Assembly: GCA_028023455.1 (NCBI GenBank)
Contig: JAQFVV010006216.1
Location: 1,303,445-1,367,444, forward strand
DNA: 64,000 bases
Origin: Epiperipatus broadwayi
Taxonomy: Eukaryota > Onychophora > Udeonychophora > Euonychophora > Peripatidae
Reading direction: 5' to 3'
Below are positions 48,255 through 61,037 of the stretch, piece after piece. The stretch's first letter is position 1. Every line of letters begins with the position of its first letter. The position numbers were made by a program, and so were the translations under genes. The notes beneath the pieces are model-generated. The model made no database searches, was not told the origin of the DNA, and was given only the letters and a program-made list of their open reading frames with translations.

Positions 48255-49437
48255 TTGACCATCAAATCCTCATTTGATTTCATATCTTGTATTAAACACA
48301 TTAAATTTAATTCAACAAATAAAATAGCCTTACTGGATATCATGAAACTGTATGGATTGATCAAAAGGAAACTATCAATCAATGCAATTAAAGCTGAACT
48401 AACTAAACAAAACTATTTTCAAGGATGTACAGATTTTATTAGCACTCCTACCTTGACTAGATAGCAACATCACGCCACATTTAATAAGTAATTTTATAAT
48501 ATGACTGACAGATGGCTCATGTATCTTCCCCTCAGTGGCAACATTTCCAGCCTATATTTAAACCATTTTGAAAATATAATCATACCTGGCACACTTTCCA
48601 GAACTCATATACACACATTATGTTATTGATATTTTCATCATTGAACCAGAGAAAATCTACAAAGCAACTCAGTTTTTCTGCTTACAATAGATTGAGAAGA
48701 CTCACACCAATGGTATACTTAGATTTAAAAATACAAAGAAACATATCTCATCTTGATCATACCGTGTGGTTAAACCACTCAAAATTCATGAGTTAATGCA
48801 CCCTAATTCAACTGGTCCTCAATCTCACAAACTGGCAGGTCTATCCTCTTTCCCATTCTGTAATCATGCTTTATGTAAACATGAATTATCTCTCAAGGCA
48901 AATTTAGAATTATACCTCAAAGATTTAATATCTATTGGATTCAAACAAAGTCTTCAAAAAATAAATATAAAAATTGTTTACAACAAATTAAATTCTAACC
49001 CTCCTAAAGACATGAAAACATGGCTTCTCATACCATATGTTCTTACATTAACAAAAACATTAAAAACATATTCTCCCCAACTTATTGCCTTACTTTCCAT
49101 ATTCCCCTCCATCTACCAATAGATTACTCAACAATACCAACAATAGGCTAAAACCTGATCTCACCCCTAGCACTATTTATAAAATTAAATGCCCCCAAAC
49201 TGGATATCAATCAATCTATTATGGTGCAACTCAGGAATCTTTATCTACATACCTTACATAGCATCAATATCTATACAAAAGAACCTCAGATAAGTAAGAA
49301 TACAGCTCTATTTTCCTAGAACACCAAAAGGTGGCAGGACACCAATTTATTCCTTCTTCTCCATCTATTCAATATATAGAGAGAAATGACTCAAAAAGGA
49401 AAATCAGAGAAGCATGTTATATATAAAACAACAATAA
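48255..49437 (+). pseudogene. Penelope-like element: reverse transcriptase remnant plus GIY-YIG
   Basis: The frame at 48,255-48,464 (FDFISCIKHIKFNSTNKIAL, then SINAIKAELTKQ) fits the PLE reverse transcriptase around its motif A, with the FDV-type acid changed to LDI. At 48,617-48,640 the catalytic YVDD is YVID (HYVIDIFIIE). The frame at 48,766-49,122 (118 residues) is the linker, starting MVKPLKIHELMHPNS. After a stop near 49,122 the GIY-YIG domain reads STIYKIKCP, IYYGATQESLSTYLT and KIREACYI, ending at a stop near 49,434. The usual Arg (SL.TRL) is Tyr here, and two in-frame stops occur. The family is distinct from the other two PLE loci by eye. Confidence 0.75.
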
Positions 49438-49870
49438 TGGTATCAATCACAAAGATTCATCTTTCCACCTCTCCAAGAAATAGATACTTTAATCTAAATA
49501 TTTAATATTCTAATTTGAATAAATTCAAATTCCATCAACTGTATATATATACACATTCATATCTCCATTATTTTCCAATGTTATCTTTCTATGAATATGA
49601 GAATGTCATAAGTTCTTGAATGTGTTTAGCCATATAATTTTTATAGAACTAATAAACTTCTCTATTAGTGGGCATAAGTGCACAATATTCTGTTTGATAC
49701 ATTAATATTATAATATATCATTATTGATTGCACCTTTCAAACTAAAGCACACTAGATATTTTACATAATGTCTAATGTTTAAAGTATATTGATAGATACT
49801 CTAAAAATATAATTTTGTTACTAAATGTTAGGAGTAATGGTTTTTATTCCAATCTCTTTCATGTAAGAAA
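49438..49870. other. A+T-rich spacer
   Basis: Nothing recognised between the PLE end and the LINE 3' fragment. Confidence 0.4.
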
Positions 49871-49877
49871 ATACTGA

Positions 49878-50375
49878 ATGAAGGAGGCACTGGTATTTTT
49901 AAGGATAATAACAAGGAAAATAGTTTACTGTTTAAGACTCAAACAGGATCAGAAACAACAAGGAAATATAAACATAAATGAAAAATATATAGGTGATTTA
50001 ATTTGCAGGTTATGTAAGGAAGGCATAGAAAATATTGGGCATCTGTTTATTGAATGTAAATGCCTACAAGCAGAAAAGGTACAAATAATAAAGTTTTAAA
50101 AGAATAAACAAAGTGATTATACAGAAAGTGGGTTCTTGGTTTTTATACTGGGTTTGGGAAAAGATAAGGAGGATTTAGATATAAAGGCCATAGAGATGAC
50201 AAAAATAATGTTGTGGAAATGAGATGGAGAATGATAGAGAAAATAGGGTGAAAATAAAAATGGAAGGTAAGGTGGCTAATAGGTTTCTCTGGGCATAGTG
50301 ACTGAGAGATTCATGACTCCAAAAAAGGAGAAACCATAGTGCATCACATCACATCATGAAAAATGTAAAGAGTTA
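49878..50375 (+). mobile_element. LINE 3' end with C-terminal Cys/His motif
   Basis: The frame at 49,878-50,099 (73 residues) ends with ICRLCKEGIENIGHLFIECK, the C-x2-C-x8-H-x4-C finger found near the C-terminus of many non-LTR retrotransposon proteins. Translation continues in broken frames as DKEDLDIKAIEMTKIM and KVANRFLWA-like sequence. It ends at a CATCACATCACATCAT tail at 50,340-50,356 followed by gaaaaatg. The tail and the preceding 90 bp are shared with 5,455-5,550 on the other strand, defining a family. The copy is 5'-truncated. Confidence 0.6.
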
Positions 50376-51110
50376 AAAAAATATGACATTCTTCTCTGCT
50401 TAGTTGAATAAAAAATGTGCTTGTCAAGTTTCATAAACATGTAAAAATTTCAAGTCAGAAGTTAAATGACTATATATAAATATAAGGCTGACTTGTGAAT
50501 TAAAACAAAAGAAGATACTAATATTTTTAATCATGGTCATTTTATATGCTAAAAAATACAATAATAAATGGCCTAACTAAAGCTCACATATACAAAAATA
50601 AATGTGATGATAGAAGTATATGAATTTGTAGAAATAAAGGTCATAAAAAAATTAAAGGAAATGTATTGAAATCTTTTTTATATAACAATGATAATTTGGA
50701 CAGATAGAGGAAGTAGCTTAATATTATTTTAAATACAAGAATTCACATGACTACATTTAATGATATATCCATGCAATGAATTCATTTAGATACTGCAATT
50801 AAAGTAAAATAGCTTTTTGTATCTTAAAAAACAAAAAAGTTGTAAATGTTGACATCCCTCAAAAAACTAAAAATATAATCTGGGCATGATAGCTTTATTG
50901 CTATATAACATTTTTAACAAACATATGAATACAAAAATGTATCAAGTGATGTTATGAATACTTTTATAGTTCCAATCCATAAAACTTAAAATAAATACAA
51001 AAGACAATATTAAAAAGTTTAATAAATAAAAAATTTACTAGAAACTCAGTATGGTATTAAAAAAATAAAAAGTATTAAAATGTAATTTTTGATGCCATAA
51101 AATTGCTTAA
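50376..51110. other. A+T-rich spacer
   Basis: No feature recognised. Confidence 0.4.
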
Positions 51111-51114
51111 AAAT

Positions 51115-51775
51115 ATATAAATGTCATTTATGTATTACTTTATTGATGTTATCAAAACATTTGACTCAGAATTTATTCAATTGAGAAAGAATAAACAAAA
51201 AGCATTTATTATAATGGTGGAAAATGTAATTTATTTCAAATCAAAACTACTGTTAAACGAAGTTGGGTATTAGCTCGTACTTTTCATTTATTTTTGTGAC
51301 AATTGTATTTGAAACTGTTTACAGGTAGTTTCAAAAACAGTCATCAAGATGCTATTGAAATGTGGTTTTTTAATAAAATTAATAACAATCAAAAAAAAAA
51401 AAAATTTATAAATTTCATTCCTAAATTTAAATAATTATTGTGTTATTTTTGCTAATTCAAAAGATGATGTACAGAGTGTTCTTAATATTCTAAATTCAAC
51501 TTTTGAATAATTAGATTGATTAATTTGTGTTAAAGCATTCAGATGTTTAATCAACAATTGGCTTGAATAGATATGAATTTAACAATGTGTATTAGAATAA
51601 ATATCAACTTAAATATTGAGATAAAACACAGACTTCAATGTCCTGCTACTGCAAAAATTTTAAAAGATAAATTATTTAATTCTAGTGAGAGACTTATTGC
51701 CTAAATTAATTACATATAATATTGCTATTCTGCCAATTTTATTATATAGAAATAATAGCATATAAAAGCGATTTA
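51115..51775 (+). pseudogene. Non-LTR reverse transcriptase remnant
   Basis: Broken plus frames give YFIDVIKTFDSEFIQLRK (motif A, D-x-K-T-F-D; 51,137-51,190), VIFANSKDDVQSVLNILNS (motif C region, YADD replaced; about 51,442-51,500), INLNIEIKHRLQCPATAKIL (about 51,605-51,665) and YNIAILPILLYRN (about 51,716-51,755), equivalent to the LINE Y...VLP.LLYG segment. The order matches a LINE reverse transcriptase. It is compressed between motifs A and C and riddled with stops. Confidence 0.6.
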
Positions 51776-51779
51776 CCCG

Positions 51780-54700
51780 CTGAAGAAGAAGCTATAAGTA
51801 TCAACCAAAAAAAAAAAAAAAATCAAATCAATTTAGGCCTAGTACTTTCGAGGTTTTCCCTCATATTCAAAGCCAAAAAAAAAAAAAAATTAAACATTAA
51901 AATAATGGAAACATTTTATTTATGATTACTCATTGAACAATATTATGAAAATAAAATTAGATCATAAGACAATATATTTAGTTTTCTGGATATGATGATA
52001 TTAAATCTACAAATGCAAAGACACATATTAGACTGGGTGTATAAAATGAAAAAAGAATGAGATTCTTTCAAAAACACATTTAAATATATACTTCTGCAAA
52101 GTTATGAAAAAATCAGATGCTTTTTATATTTAAAAAAACCTCAAAAGAATTGTAAAGATTCCACTGCTTTCATATTGAGATATTTGGCTGATGATAGATT
52201 ACTTGGAGAACTATACATAGTTAGATATTAAAGACTTTTAGAAAATAAAGTTTGATTTAAAAAAGATTAAAACATAGTAACAAAAAATGTTAAATAAATA
52301 GAAAAATGGATATATTACATAGTCTGGATATATTTATAGTTTATGGAATGATTTGTATAATTATCGTAAAATTCATTTTTTATCATTTCATTTTTTTTCT
52401 ATTTCCTCTTGGAGATAGAATGCTCATATTTACTGAGAAGATAATACTATATAATAGTCATAAAATAAAAAAACATATAAACAAATTTTATATCATATGA
52501 ATATTTAGTTTAAGAATCACATGTTCCATCTCTCATAATTTACTTTCTTTGCATTATACTCAGACTTTACACATAGCTCAATGTTTCAATAAGATTATGG
52601 ATAAAATTGAACATTAATATCACATTATTATAGATATCTATATTTATGATATTTTTATTATGATAATTTAAAAATTATGAGTGATATTGACTATGGAAAT
52701 ACGATATATTTTTCTTAGTAATTATATTTTTTATTGTAAATAGTAGATGTATTGATATCAGGTCATCATATAAACAATTTGTAATATTCGAAATAATTAT
52801 TTTTTTATTATTATTAATAACAATTTTTAATTACAAATAAATGTGACTTAAAATAATTAAAAATGTGGGTTTTTTTTATTGAAAAAAAATATTTAAATGA
52901 AATTTATTGTTAACATTAATAATAAAAGTACGTAATGTGTCAATATTTTAAACATCTGTACATTTGTAAAAATTAATTTGCTGTAATTAATAAATTTGAA
53001 TTAATTGATTTTAAAATTAAATATTTCCGATATAGAGCTATCTTAATTATCAAAATCAGAGTTTCTTCAATATCCATATCATTTCTTGATTTTAAAAATA
53101 AGCTTTAAAAAAAAGCTGTTTTAATATTTAAATCAGTTGTTTTTTTATTCACTTTTCCAGATAACAAATATTGCAACCCCCAAGCTATATATTAATTTAT
53201 TGCATATATTTAAGGAATATTATCATTTACATATATAAAATATGAAACAAATTTTAATAAAATGTTAAAAAAAAGTTATGTTTTTGATAGTTATTAACAA
53301 CAATCATAAAAACAATTTTAATTTGATAAAAACTTTATTTCATTTTTGTTAAGCCAACTGATATTGAATCTTCAAAATTATTTTATATAGATTATTTTAA
53401 ATTAAACAATTTAATTAATTGAAAATATTCAGAGTATTATAAAAAAATTCTTTAAACTATTGTAATTCTGAAGTAAAAATATAGTTAAAAATACTCAAAT
53501 GAAGAAATCTTATAACAGATCATTAAATTTATGATTTTTCATTTAAATGGCTAGAATCAAATTAATTATGAAGCTATTCACTTACCTTTCTATACATTCT
53601 GTATTATACTCTCAAAAAATTTACATAGAAAAAATTGATAGTCCTGAAATAATGTCTTCATAGTAAAATGATCATTGCATTTATATGAAATACCCATAAC
53701 TAAGTTCAAATTTTGATATATTTTTTTTTCCTTTCAGTTAATGAACTTTTCTAAATAATGTTAGGTTATTTCCAATAATTGCCCATGTTCAACTTAGACA
53801 GAAATCCAATATTTAACTATTAATGCATTGACTATATTGCACCATAATAATGCATTCGCTATTATCATAGAAATTCTAATACATGTAGAATTCTGGATTT
53901 ACTTTTTAAAATGAAAGCTAAACAGAATTCTAAATTTATTAAAAGCTGACTTTATATAGCTAAAAGCAAACTGTTGATAATATAACATTTAAACCTAAAA
54001 AATCTTTTATGTATTTTAAAACTTATATTTCAAGATGGAACAGCATCTTGTGAAACTATGATCATTGAAACTTTGAATAATATGATAAATATACACTAAA
54101 TTAAATATCTTCTAAATACTTGATCATAATGCTTTTGAAATAGCAAACAAAGATATAAAATATGCTTAAAAGTTTTGATAAGTAGTTATAAAATTAATTT
54201 AATATTTAATACTACAAAAGAATGTTGCTTGAATTCAAAGTTATCAAACATTGACTAATGGTCTTGAAAATCATTTTCTGTTTAATATTTTGATCTTTAG
54301 CTAATTCATTGCTAGTACTTCTTAATTGTTATATTGCAGAATGTAATAATTTGTTAATTCTTACATATTCACATTTCTTACAATCAATAACCTTCAAATA
54401 AATTCACACATATTTTAATTTAAAAAAGAAAAGTAAGTATATATATCTTTAACAAGACAAAATTAGAAATAAAGTGTGTGGGAAGATTAAAATTACTTGT
54501 TACTTTGAACAGAGAGAGAGTGAACTTAAAAAAAAACCTGTAATATGGAATAAAAAATAGCAAGGAAAGACTTCATAACATAAAGTTAATACAATCTTTT
54601 TTTCTCATGCTTTTAGTGTAACATTCTTTTATAAAAATTTAACATTCTAATATTTTGCTTTTACTTAATGATATTCACATCCTGTTGTTAAAATTAGGCT

Positions 54701-55300
54701 ATCATCAAAATATCAATATTAATAAATATATACATTGTAATAGTTTTTTTATTTGAAACAATATTTATTTATATTATGCATTTAAAATTTTATCTAAACA
54801 CAAGTATTTATATATTTTATTTAATATGCATATACAATAGAAAATGTATATTTGAAATACAAATAGATAGAAATATATAGATAAAAGAATATATATTTTC
54901 ACTACACTTTTAAATTGATGACAGTATCTTCAGAGTTATACAATATTGAGCTATATTATTATTACTAGAGAGTAGAACAGTTTTCTGAAATGTTGACTTT
55001 CATGTCCATATCAGACTATCCAAACTAATAATGCAACTGATTACTGATATTCAATGTGAACTTTTTGATATTTTAAACAAATTTTCAATTAGTAACCTAA
55101 TATTAACTTTTAAATGAACTTTTATCTGACTATCATATAGAATTCTAAATCCAGTAATATTTTCTTTATGTATAACATTTGCTATAATCATTTCCATTTT
55201 TTTTTTCTTTTTATTTTTTGTTTGTTAGCTAAATTATTAAATTTAAAGTTAAGCATAAATGGCTGCATAGATTTGTAGGATTATGTTAGTTTAAGTAGGT
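51780..55300. other. A+T-rich gene-free stretch
   Basis: No supported gene. A minus-strand pair of splice-like signals near 53,585-53,645 encloses a piece with no fully open frame. Confidence 0.5.
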
Positions 55301-55565
55301 TAATTTCAGACTATTTGTCTTGTGGTTGAATCAGTGCTGGTGGATGTATGTATGTATGGGTGTTCTATGTCAATGTGATGTGGAGATGTGCATTGGATTC
55401 TCATTCTCTTGTACCATGATAGCATCAGGGTACTATGCCCAATTGAACGCATGGCCAAAAGTGTAGCCATCACATTTCCAATGGATGCAGACATATTCCC
55501 TGTGCCATTGATCTCCCTTTGCTCTGGGTGATTATAGTAAGATGGCCAAGACTGCAATCTCCCAA

Positions 55566-55733
55566 TTATAGAGCACTCTTAATATATATATATATATTTT
55601 CCAAATGATTACCTTGCCAGACAGATGCATATTCTTGTACTGGACGAGGATCATTCTTTTTTTTAATATCATGCTGCAGATGCACATTCCTATCAGCATG
55701 TTTTTTTTGTATGCTAACATCCTCATTTTGCAT
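55566..55733 (-). CDS. Unidentified short reading frame, possible exon or element fragment
   Basis: Minus-strand frame of 55 codons beginning MQNEDVSIQKKHADRNVHLQ and continuing HDIKKKNDPRPVQEYASVWQ. Composition is hydrophilic and the surrounding DNA (55,300-55,760) is richer in G+C than its flanks, unlike chance frames here. A possible donor (CAAG/GTAATC) lies within it. No family is recognised. It could be an exon of the minus-strand gene ending at 43.3 kb or a fragment of a mobile element. An adjacent minus frame (55,306-55,557, 83 codons) is similarly unexplained. Confidence 0.2.
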   Translation of the reverse strand: MQNEDVSIQKKHADRNVHLQHDIKKKNDPRPVQEYASVWQGNHLENIYIYIKSAL

Positions 55734-55760
55734 TGATCACATTGAGATATCAATAAGATG

Positions 55761-57290
55761 GCAATGGTTTGGATATTAACTTGTAGCCTGCAGTTAAAAA
55801 GAATCGAATATATAAATGCATAATCTATGCAGCATATTTATGTTTATCAAATATTAAATTGTATAAAATATCCATCTGTGCAAATTTATTAAAATATCAA
55901 AACCTAAGTTTAAAATAATAATAATAACAAATTAAAGCAATATTAATTTATTCCTCAAGATTATATATGTGTGTAATAAATGTTTTGTGATTATTTATTA
56001 CTGGCAGTGGTTTATTTGATTATTTTTTGTTCTTTATTAAAAATATATTTTAAGAATTTAGATTATAAATCTCTGCTTCTCCTTGAGCTTAGTGTCTAGG
56101 GCATAACAGTCAATAAAATAAAAGTAGAATCTTAACAAGAAGTATCTGCATACATTATAAATTTTCTAGGTTCAAATGGCCTAGTGGAACCCTGTATGGC
56201 AGATAGTGTAAGAGCCAATCTTTCCCAACTGTTAGAGTATAGATGATAAATTGTGAGTGTTCTACAACATCCCTTAAGTCACTTGTCCTTTGCATCCTTG
56301 AAACATTTGCATTGAAATGGAGAGTTATTAAATCCATTCATTAATAATCAATTTAATGTTTCATAGTGCATATGTAGAGTGCTAGGTCAATTCTATTCCA
56401 GTTCTGACAAGTTATAGCTCTATGAATGACAACTTTCTTTCCCTGGTCATTTTTGCACTTAGAAATGCATATTTGTCTATATCATTATTTGTATATTTCT
56501 TTAATAAGTTATTTTGAATGAATTAATAGTGATATTTCTTGTATTATGAAATATCCTTAAATCTAGATACTTTGATCTAAAACTTAGACTTACAGACACT
56601 TTGGAAATTCAAATAATCTGAATTTACTTTCGAAAATCTCAATTTTGAATTCCTCAGTTGGCTAACTTTCATTCTATGATGCTTGTTCTTGTTTTCTCAG
56701 ATATTCAGATATTGGGTTTTAATATTATTTCAACTCAAAGGAAGCTGATGTTTCTATTTGAATTGTAAATTTGAATTCCTTTACTTAAATTTTTGTAGGT
56801 TATTCAGCAGATGACAAATTTTATTTCTCTTTTAAGAAGAAGCTCATTGTTTAAAAACATCAAGTTTGTGATTATCATTTAAGTTCATTGTTGACATCAT
56901 TATTAATACATATTATTATATGTAATGTGTTAATAACAATAAAATTATTATGTGATATTTCTTTACTTTAATATGAATTTTCATTTCTTGATTGCATTCA
57001 TTTTATCCGATCATATTTACTACACATTGTTATCATGTATTGCAGTTATATCACACTTAACAAGATGATAATTACTACAGGTTAGTTGCTGTGTATGGGT
57101 TGTATAACTTAATTGAGATATGTATTTGTAGTATAATTAAATTGAGGTTTAAATGTGTGTTGCAATTAATGGTTTGTCAATTATAGTGCTTCAATTTTTA
57201 TTAATCTCATGATTAATAAATAATATTAATATCATTGATCTTAGATTTAGATTAGGTTAAGTATGTAATTGGTATTGGAGGGATGTAAGG
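55761..57290. other. A+T-rich DNA, no gene
   Basis: A 60-codon minus frame at 56,155-56,337 has normal-looking composition but no recognisable signature. Confidence 0.4.
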
Positions 57291-57296
57291 GATGGA

Positions 57297-57418
57297 TATA
57301 TATATATATATATATATTGATAAAAAATCAAGTCATATGTCATATGACCTAATTTTGAAGCTTGTTAAGAGTTTGTTTTTTACATACTTTATATATAATA
57401 TATATATATATATATATG
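57297..57418. repeat. Two short (AT)n microsatellites
   Basis: Runs at about 57,297-57,317 and 57,394-57,417. Confidence 0.85.
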
Positions 57419-57479
57419 AAAACCAGTCTGCTGGTTGAAATATTAAAGCAGTTTTATAGAAGTAATTCTGAGTTTTTAT

Positions 57480-59640
57480 TATATATTGTACCAATCCAAA
57501 AACCTCCACCACTTAAACTGCAAGTCATATCAAAACTCAGCCGAACCAAACTGAATTCAAACCCAACTCACCAGCTCAGAATAGTGGATGATCTAAATCG
57601 ACGGCACAGTGCTATGTGCCAAGGAACTAGTTCAATGGTTGGTGATGATTAGAGACCCCTGAACTGACACTAATATTGGATAATGAACTGACTAATTATA
57701 ATTTTAAGTCAAATCATATGTATATGTTCGGGTTGCCAACACAGACAGCGAGCCTTAACATTAAATAATTATTGAATAAAAGATTTAAGACCAAGTGTGT
57801 TAATAAAATATTTAATAATACCAGTAATAGTTTTGTTCAGTTTTTAAATGATGACTATATTGATTACTTCTAGTCCTTAAACAGCGTTTATAATTATTAT
57901 AAGGATGGCAGTTCCTATTATATGCCAATGAGTATTATGCAATATTATGAAAGTCTATATGTCTATACCCCCAACAAAAAAATAAAGGTACCAGTGGTGA
58001 AGGAAATTATTGTTCTAATTTTATACAATAGAATGTGAGATTTATTTTCACATTCAGAAATCCATTCATGAAGAGCAAGATACGTATTTAGGGCATAGCT
58101 TTAACCTTTATTAGAAAACTTATTTAATTTGAGATAACTGATAATTTGTTTGACTTTAATTGAAATCACTTCATCACAAATTACGAGCATAAGAGTGGGC
58201 TTTACTGGAACAGAGAGATAACAGTGCTGATGAATTATGAGCTATAAAATGAATAGGAAAGATAATCACTGGTCGGTGGTTTAAGTAGTATGGCGGCTTG
58301 TATTTGATGTCTTACTGTCCTTTAAGGAGATGTGGAACATGGGGAAAGCCAGGCCAAGTTATAACTATTAACCTTTGGTGTTCTGAATATAATATAAGTG
58401 GGGGAGGAAGTGCTTTCTTCCTCTATAATTTAAAATAACCGTAATATTACCACCGACAAGCCTATGAAGCAGAAGATTGCCCTATGTCAGCAACATTCAA
58501 AGGTGATGACTTGATAGTCACAATTTGAATAATAAAACCCAATTTATTATAGAATGCTCTACATGATGACTTGATCAAATTAATTAAAGTCAAACTAGCT
58601 TTTAACTAAAATTATTTTAAAGCATTTATAAAATTATATTAGTTATGCCCCAAACATCCTGTCCTCCCTAAATCTCAATAGAAAGTAACAGAAATTGAAT
58701 TAGAATATATTTAGGTGATTCCTTTATCGACTCTTTTGCAAAAACATTTTAATATTATATATGAATAACTAAATATTGGTGAACATGAGAAAATAGCTGG
58801 GCATAGATTAGAAACGGAGCTAATAATTTTTTATTAGCCAATTATAAAAATAGTAAACATTTAATAATTTCTTTCGACTCAATGATTAATAAAACTGTAT
58901 AAATCTAGTTCTAATGGGTGAGAATTACTATCAGAATTAATATTATATTATTTGCACAAAGCAAATGGAACAAAGGAGCTCATCGAGTCGAAGGATTGTT
59001 GGCATATAATTAAAAATAAATGACATTAATAAATTACTCAATAAATATATATAGTACAATAAATGAACTGTCATCGTAAGAAAGGAAAATTAAATCTAAG
59101 GACTAGAGATTGAGAGAATTACTATATAATTTACAATAGCATAAATAAAAGAAGGTTTTATAAAGATTATTACATTAAAGAATAAAAAAAGCTCTTAAAG
59201 GAAGTGTAAAGTAAAGTTCGGAAACTGGCCAGAGAGTCATGGTTCATTATGGAAATATATTATCATTTCTTCCGGGGCTGATCCCTTAGTTTACATGTCC
59301 GGGTTGGTAAAACGTAGGCACGCATTTGGTCAATTACTCGAACAGCATTTTAATTGATTTTTCATGATTTTGGCAGCATGAATGGTCCAGAAAGGATTTA
59401 GCAGCTTCATTGAAGATTTTCAGGGGACTTCAGGAACTGTAGCCAGATTCCTGACATTTAGCCCCTCACCATGATCGAAACACTATTTAAATTCATGATT
59501 TTTAAAACACACAGAGTTTAATGGCACTTCTCTACAACAAAGATGGCTTCTTTTTTCTCCAAACTTTTCAGAGCTATTTATACTGTGTCTGATGCCTTCG
59601 GGCTAGTGCTTCTTTCATTTTCAATGTTACAAGTTTCTAC
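57480..59640. other. GC-richer block without recognisable gene
   Basis: Compared with the flanks this block has more G+C and CpG (for example tcgacggcac at 57,598, tatggcggct at 58,289, ttccggggctg at 59,271, acgtaggcacgcat at 59,311). On the minus strand, TATAAATAG near 59,575 is a good TATA box. A purine run gggggaggaag sits near 58,400. No coding similarity was recognised. An old LTR-type element or a promoter region are the main possibilities. Confidence 0.4.
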
Positions 59641-61029
59641 TAATTGATTTTAGATACATTCCTTCGATAAGGCTTTCAAACTCATTAACTTGAATTCATT
59701 TTCTAATTAGAAAATGAATTTTTAAATCTAAAAATGATTTTAATTAGGAAATCCCTACATTTTAAATACTTATCTTTTGTTCTAATTAATAAAACTTTAC
59801 CCATTGTTTTGGAAAGGGAAAATCTGAAAGCTTATCAAAAGAATGTCACTTTTAATCACTAAAATTTTAACAAATTGTTTAAAAGTAAAATCAAAACATT
59901 CCCGAGACAATGAAACTTTCAAGCAATTATATATATTTAAATATTTATAAATATATATGCACAATCCATGCAGTTGTAATATATATAAATTCATGAATAA
60001 TTTTATCATGAATTTATTAATAGCATTGATTAATTTAAACCTTAAACTAATTAATTTTAATACACATTTATAAAATAGTTTTTCTTTAAGAAAACTAGCA
60101 TGAATTGACCATATAAAGCCCCATTGCATCGGAAATTTAAGGTTAGTACTAGGTTTGAAGTGGGCTTATGGTTAGATGTCATGAAGCTAGGATCGAACTC
60201 AGATCCGACTGCTTCAATATATATATATATATATATATATACACGTGTGTGCATGAAAATCAAATTAAAACAATCTTTGGAAAGCATTATGTATAAATTT
60301 TTTATGACTGATGAAAAATTTTTCTTGATTAGAATAAAACACATCAGGTTGTTGAAATTTTCCTCACTGTTGAGCTTATGGAAATGGTGTTCTTCAAACT
60401 TATTTTGTTCGATCTTTATCTGAAAAAACTTCATTATAATAAATTGAAAGTCATTTCATAATACTGAGTGGCATAAAAATAAAGTATTTATGGATAGAGA
60501 AAGTTAGATAAAGCCATTAAATTTTTTAAAAGAAAATAATTGAATAGTAATAAATAAAGTAGTATATAATGAGCTCAAATCTAGTCATATATACATTAAA
60601 TAATTTTTTTCTAACTTAAAATAAATCTTTTATTTTATTATAATTCAATTAGCATTTCTAATTAAATACTTTATAAAAATCTTAAAAGAATTAAAAACAA
60701 TTTATATTAACTTTATATTTTAAATAACCTTTTACAAATAAAATGAAATAACATTTATAAATTATTAATAGGTAAAGTAAAAAAAAGATAATGTAATCTT
60801 CTTTAATGATACCTGGCCAAGACGTAATTCAATTTCTTTGTTTATTTCTTTCAGAGATTAAAATATATATTTTTATAATAAATTTTGTAAAAAAACTGTG
60901 AACATCTCATAAAAAATAAAATCCCATTAGTAAAACAGATTGCAAACTACAGAATTACACTGCATAAACACGTTCTTGCAGATTACTGCAAAAAAGCAGG
61001 AGCAGATAAAATCAATAAATGTTGTTATT
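59641..61029. other. A+T-rich DNA with a weak SINE-like segment
   Basis: On the minus strand TGAGTTCGATCC near 60,190-60,210 resembles a Pol III B box next to an (AT)n run at 60,216-60,241. Nothing else is recognised. Confidence 0.35.
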
Positions 61030-61037
61030 CCATAGTG

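Noticed and set aside
53585-53645. Minus-strand exon-like piece between a good acceptor (atttcag) and donor (AAAG/GTAAGT)
   Set aside because: All three frames contain a stop, so it cannot be an internal coding exon; kept only as a possible non-coding exon.
60300-60330. CTGATGA followed by AAAAATTTTTC near 60,307
   Set aside because: No stem II/GAAA arrangement and no stem I complement.
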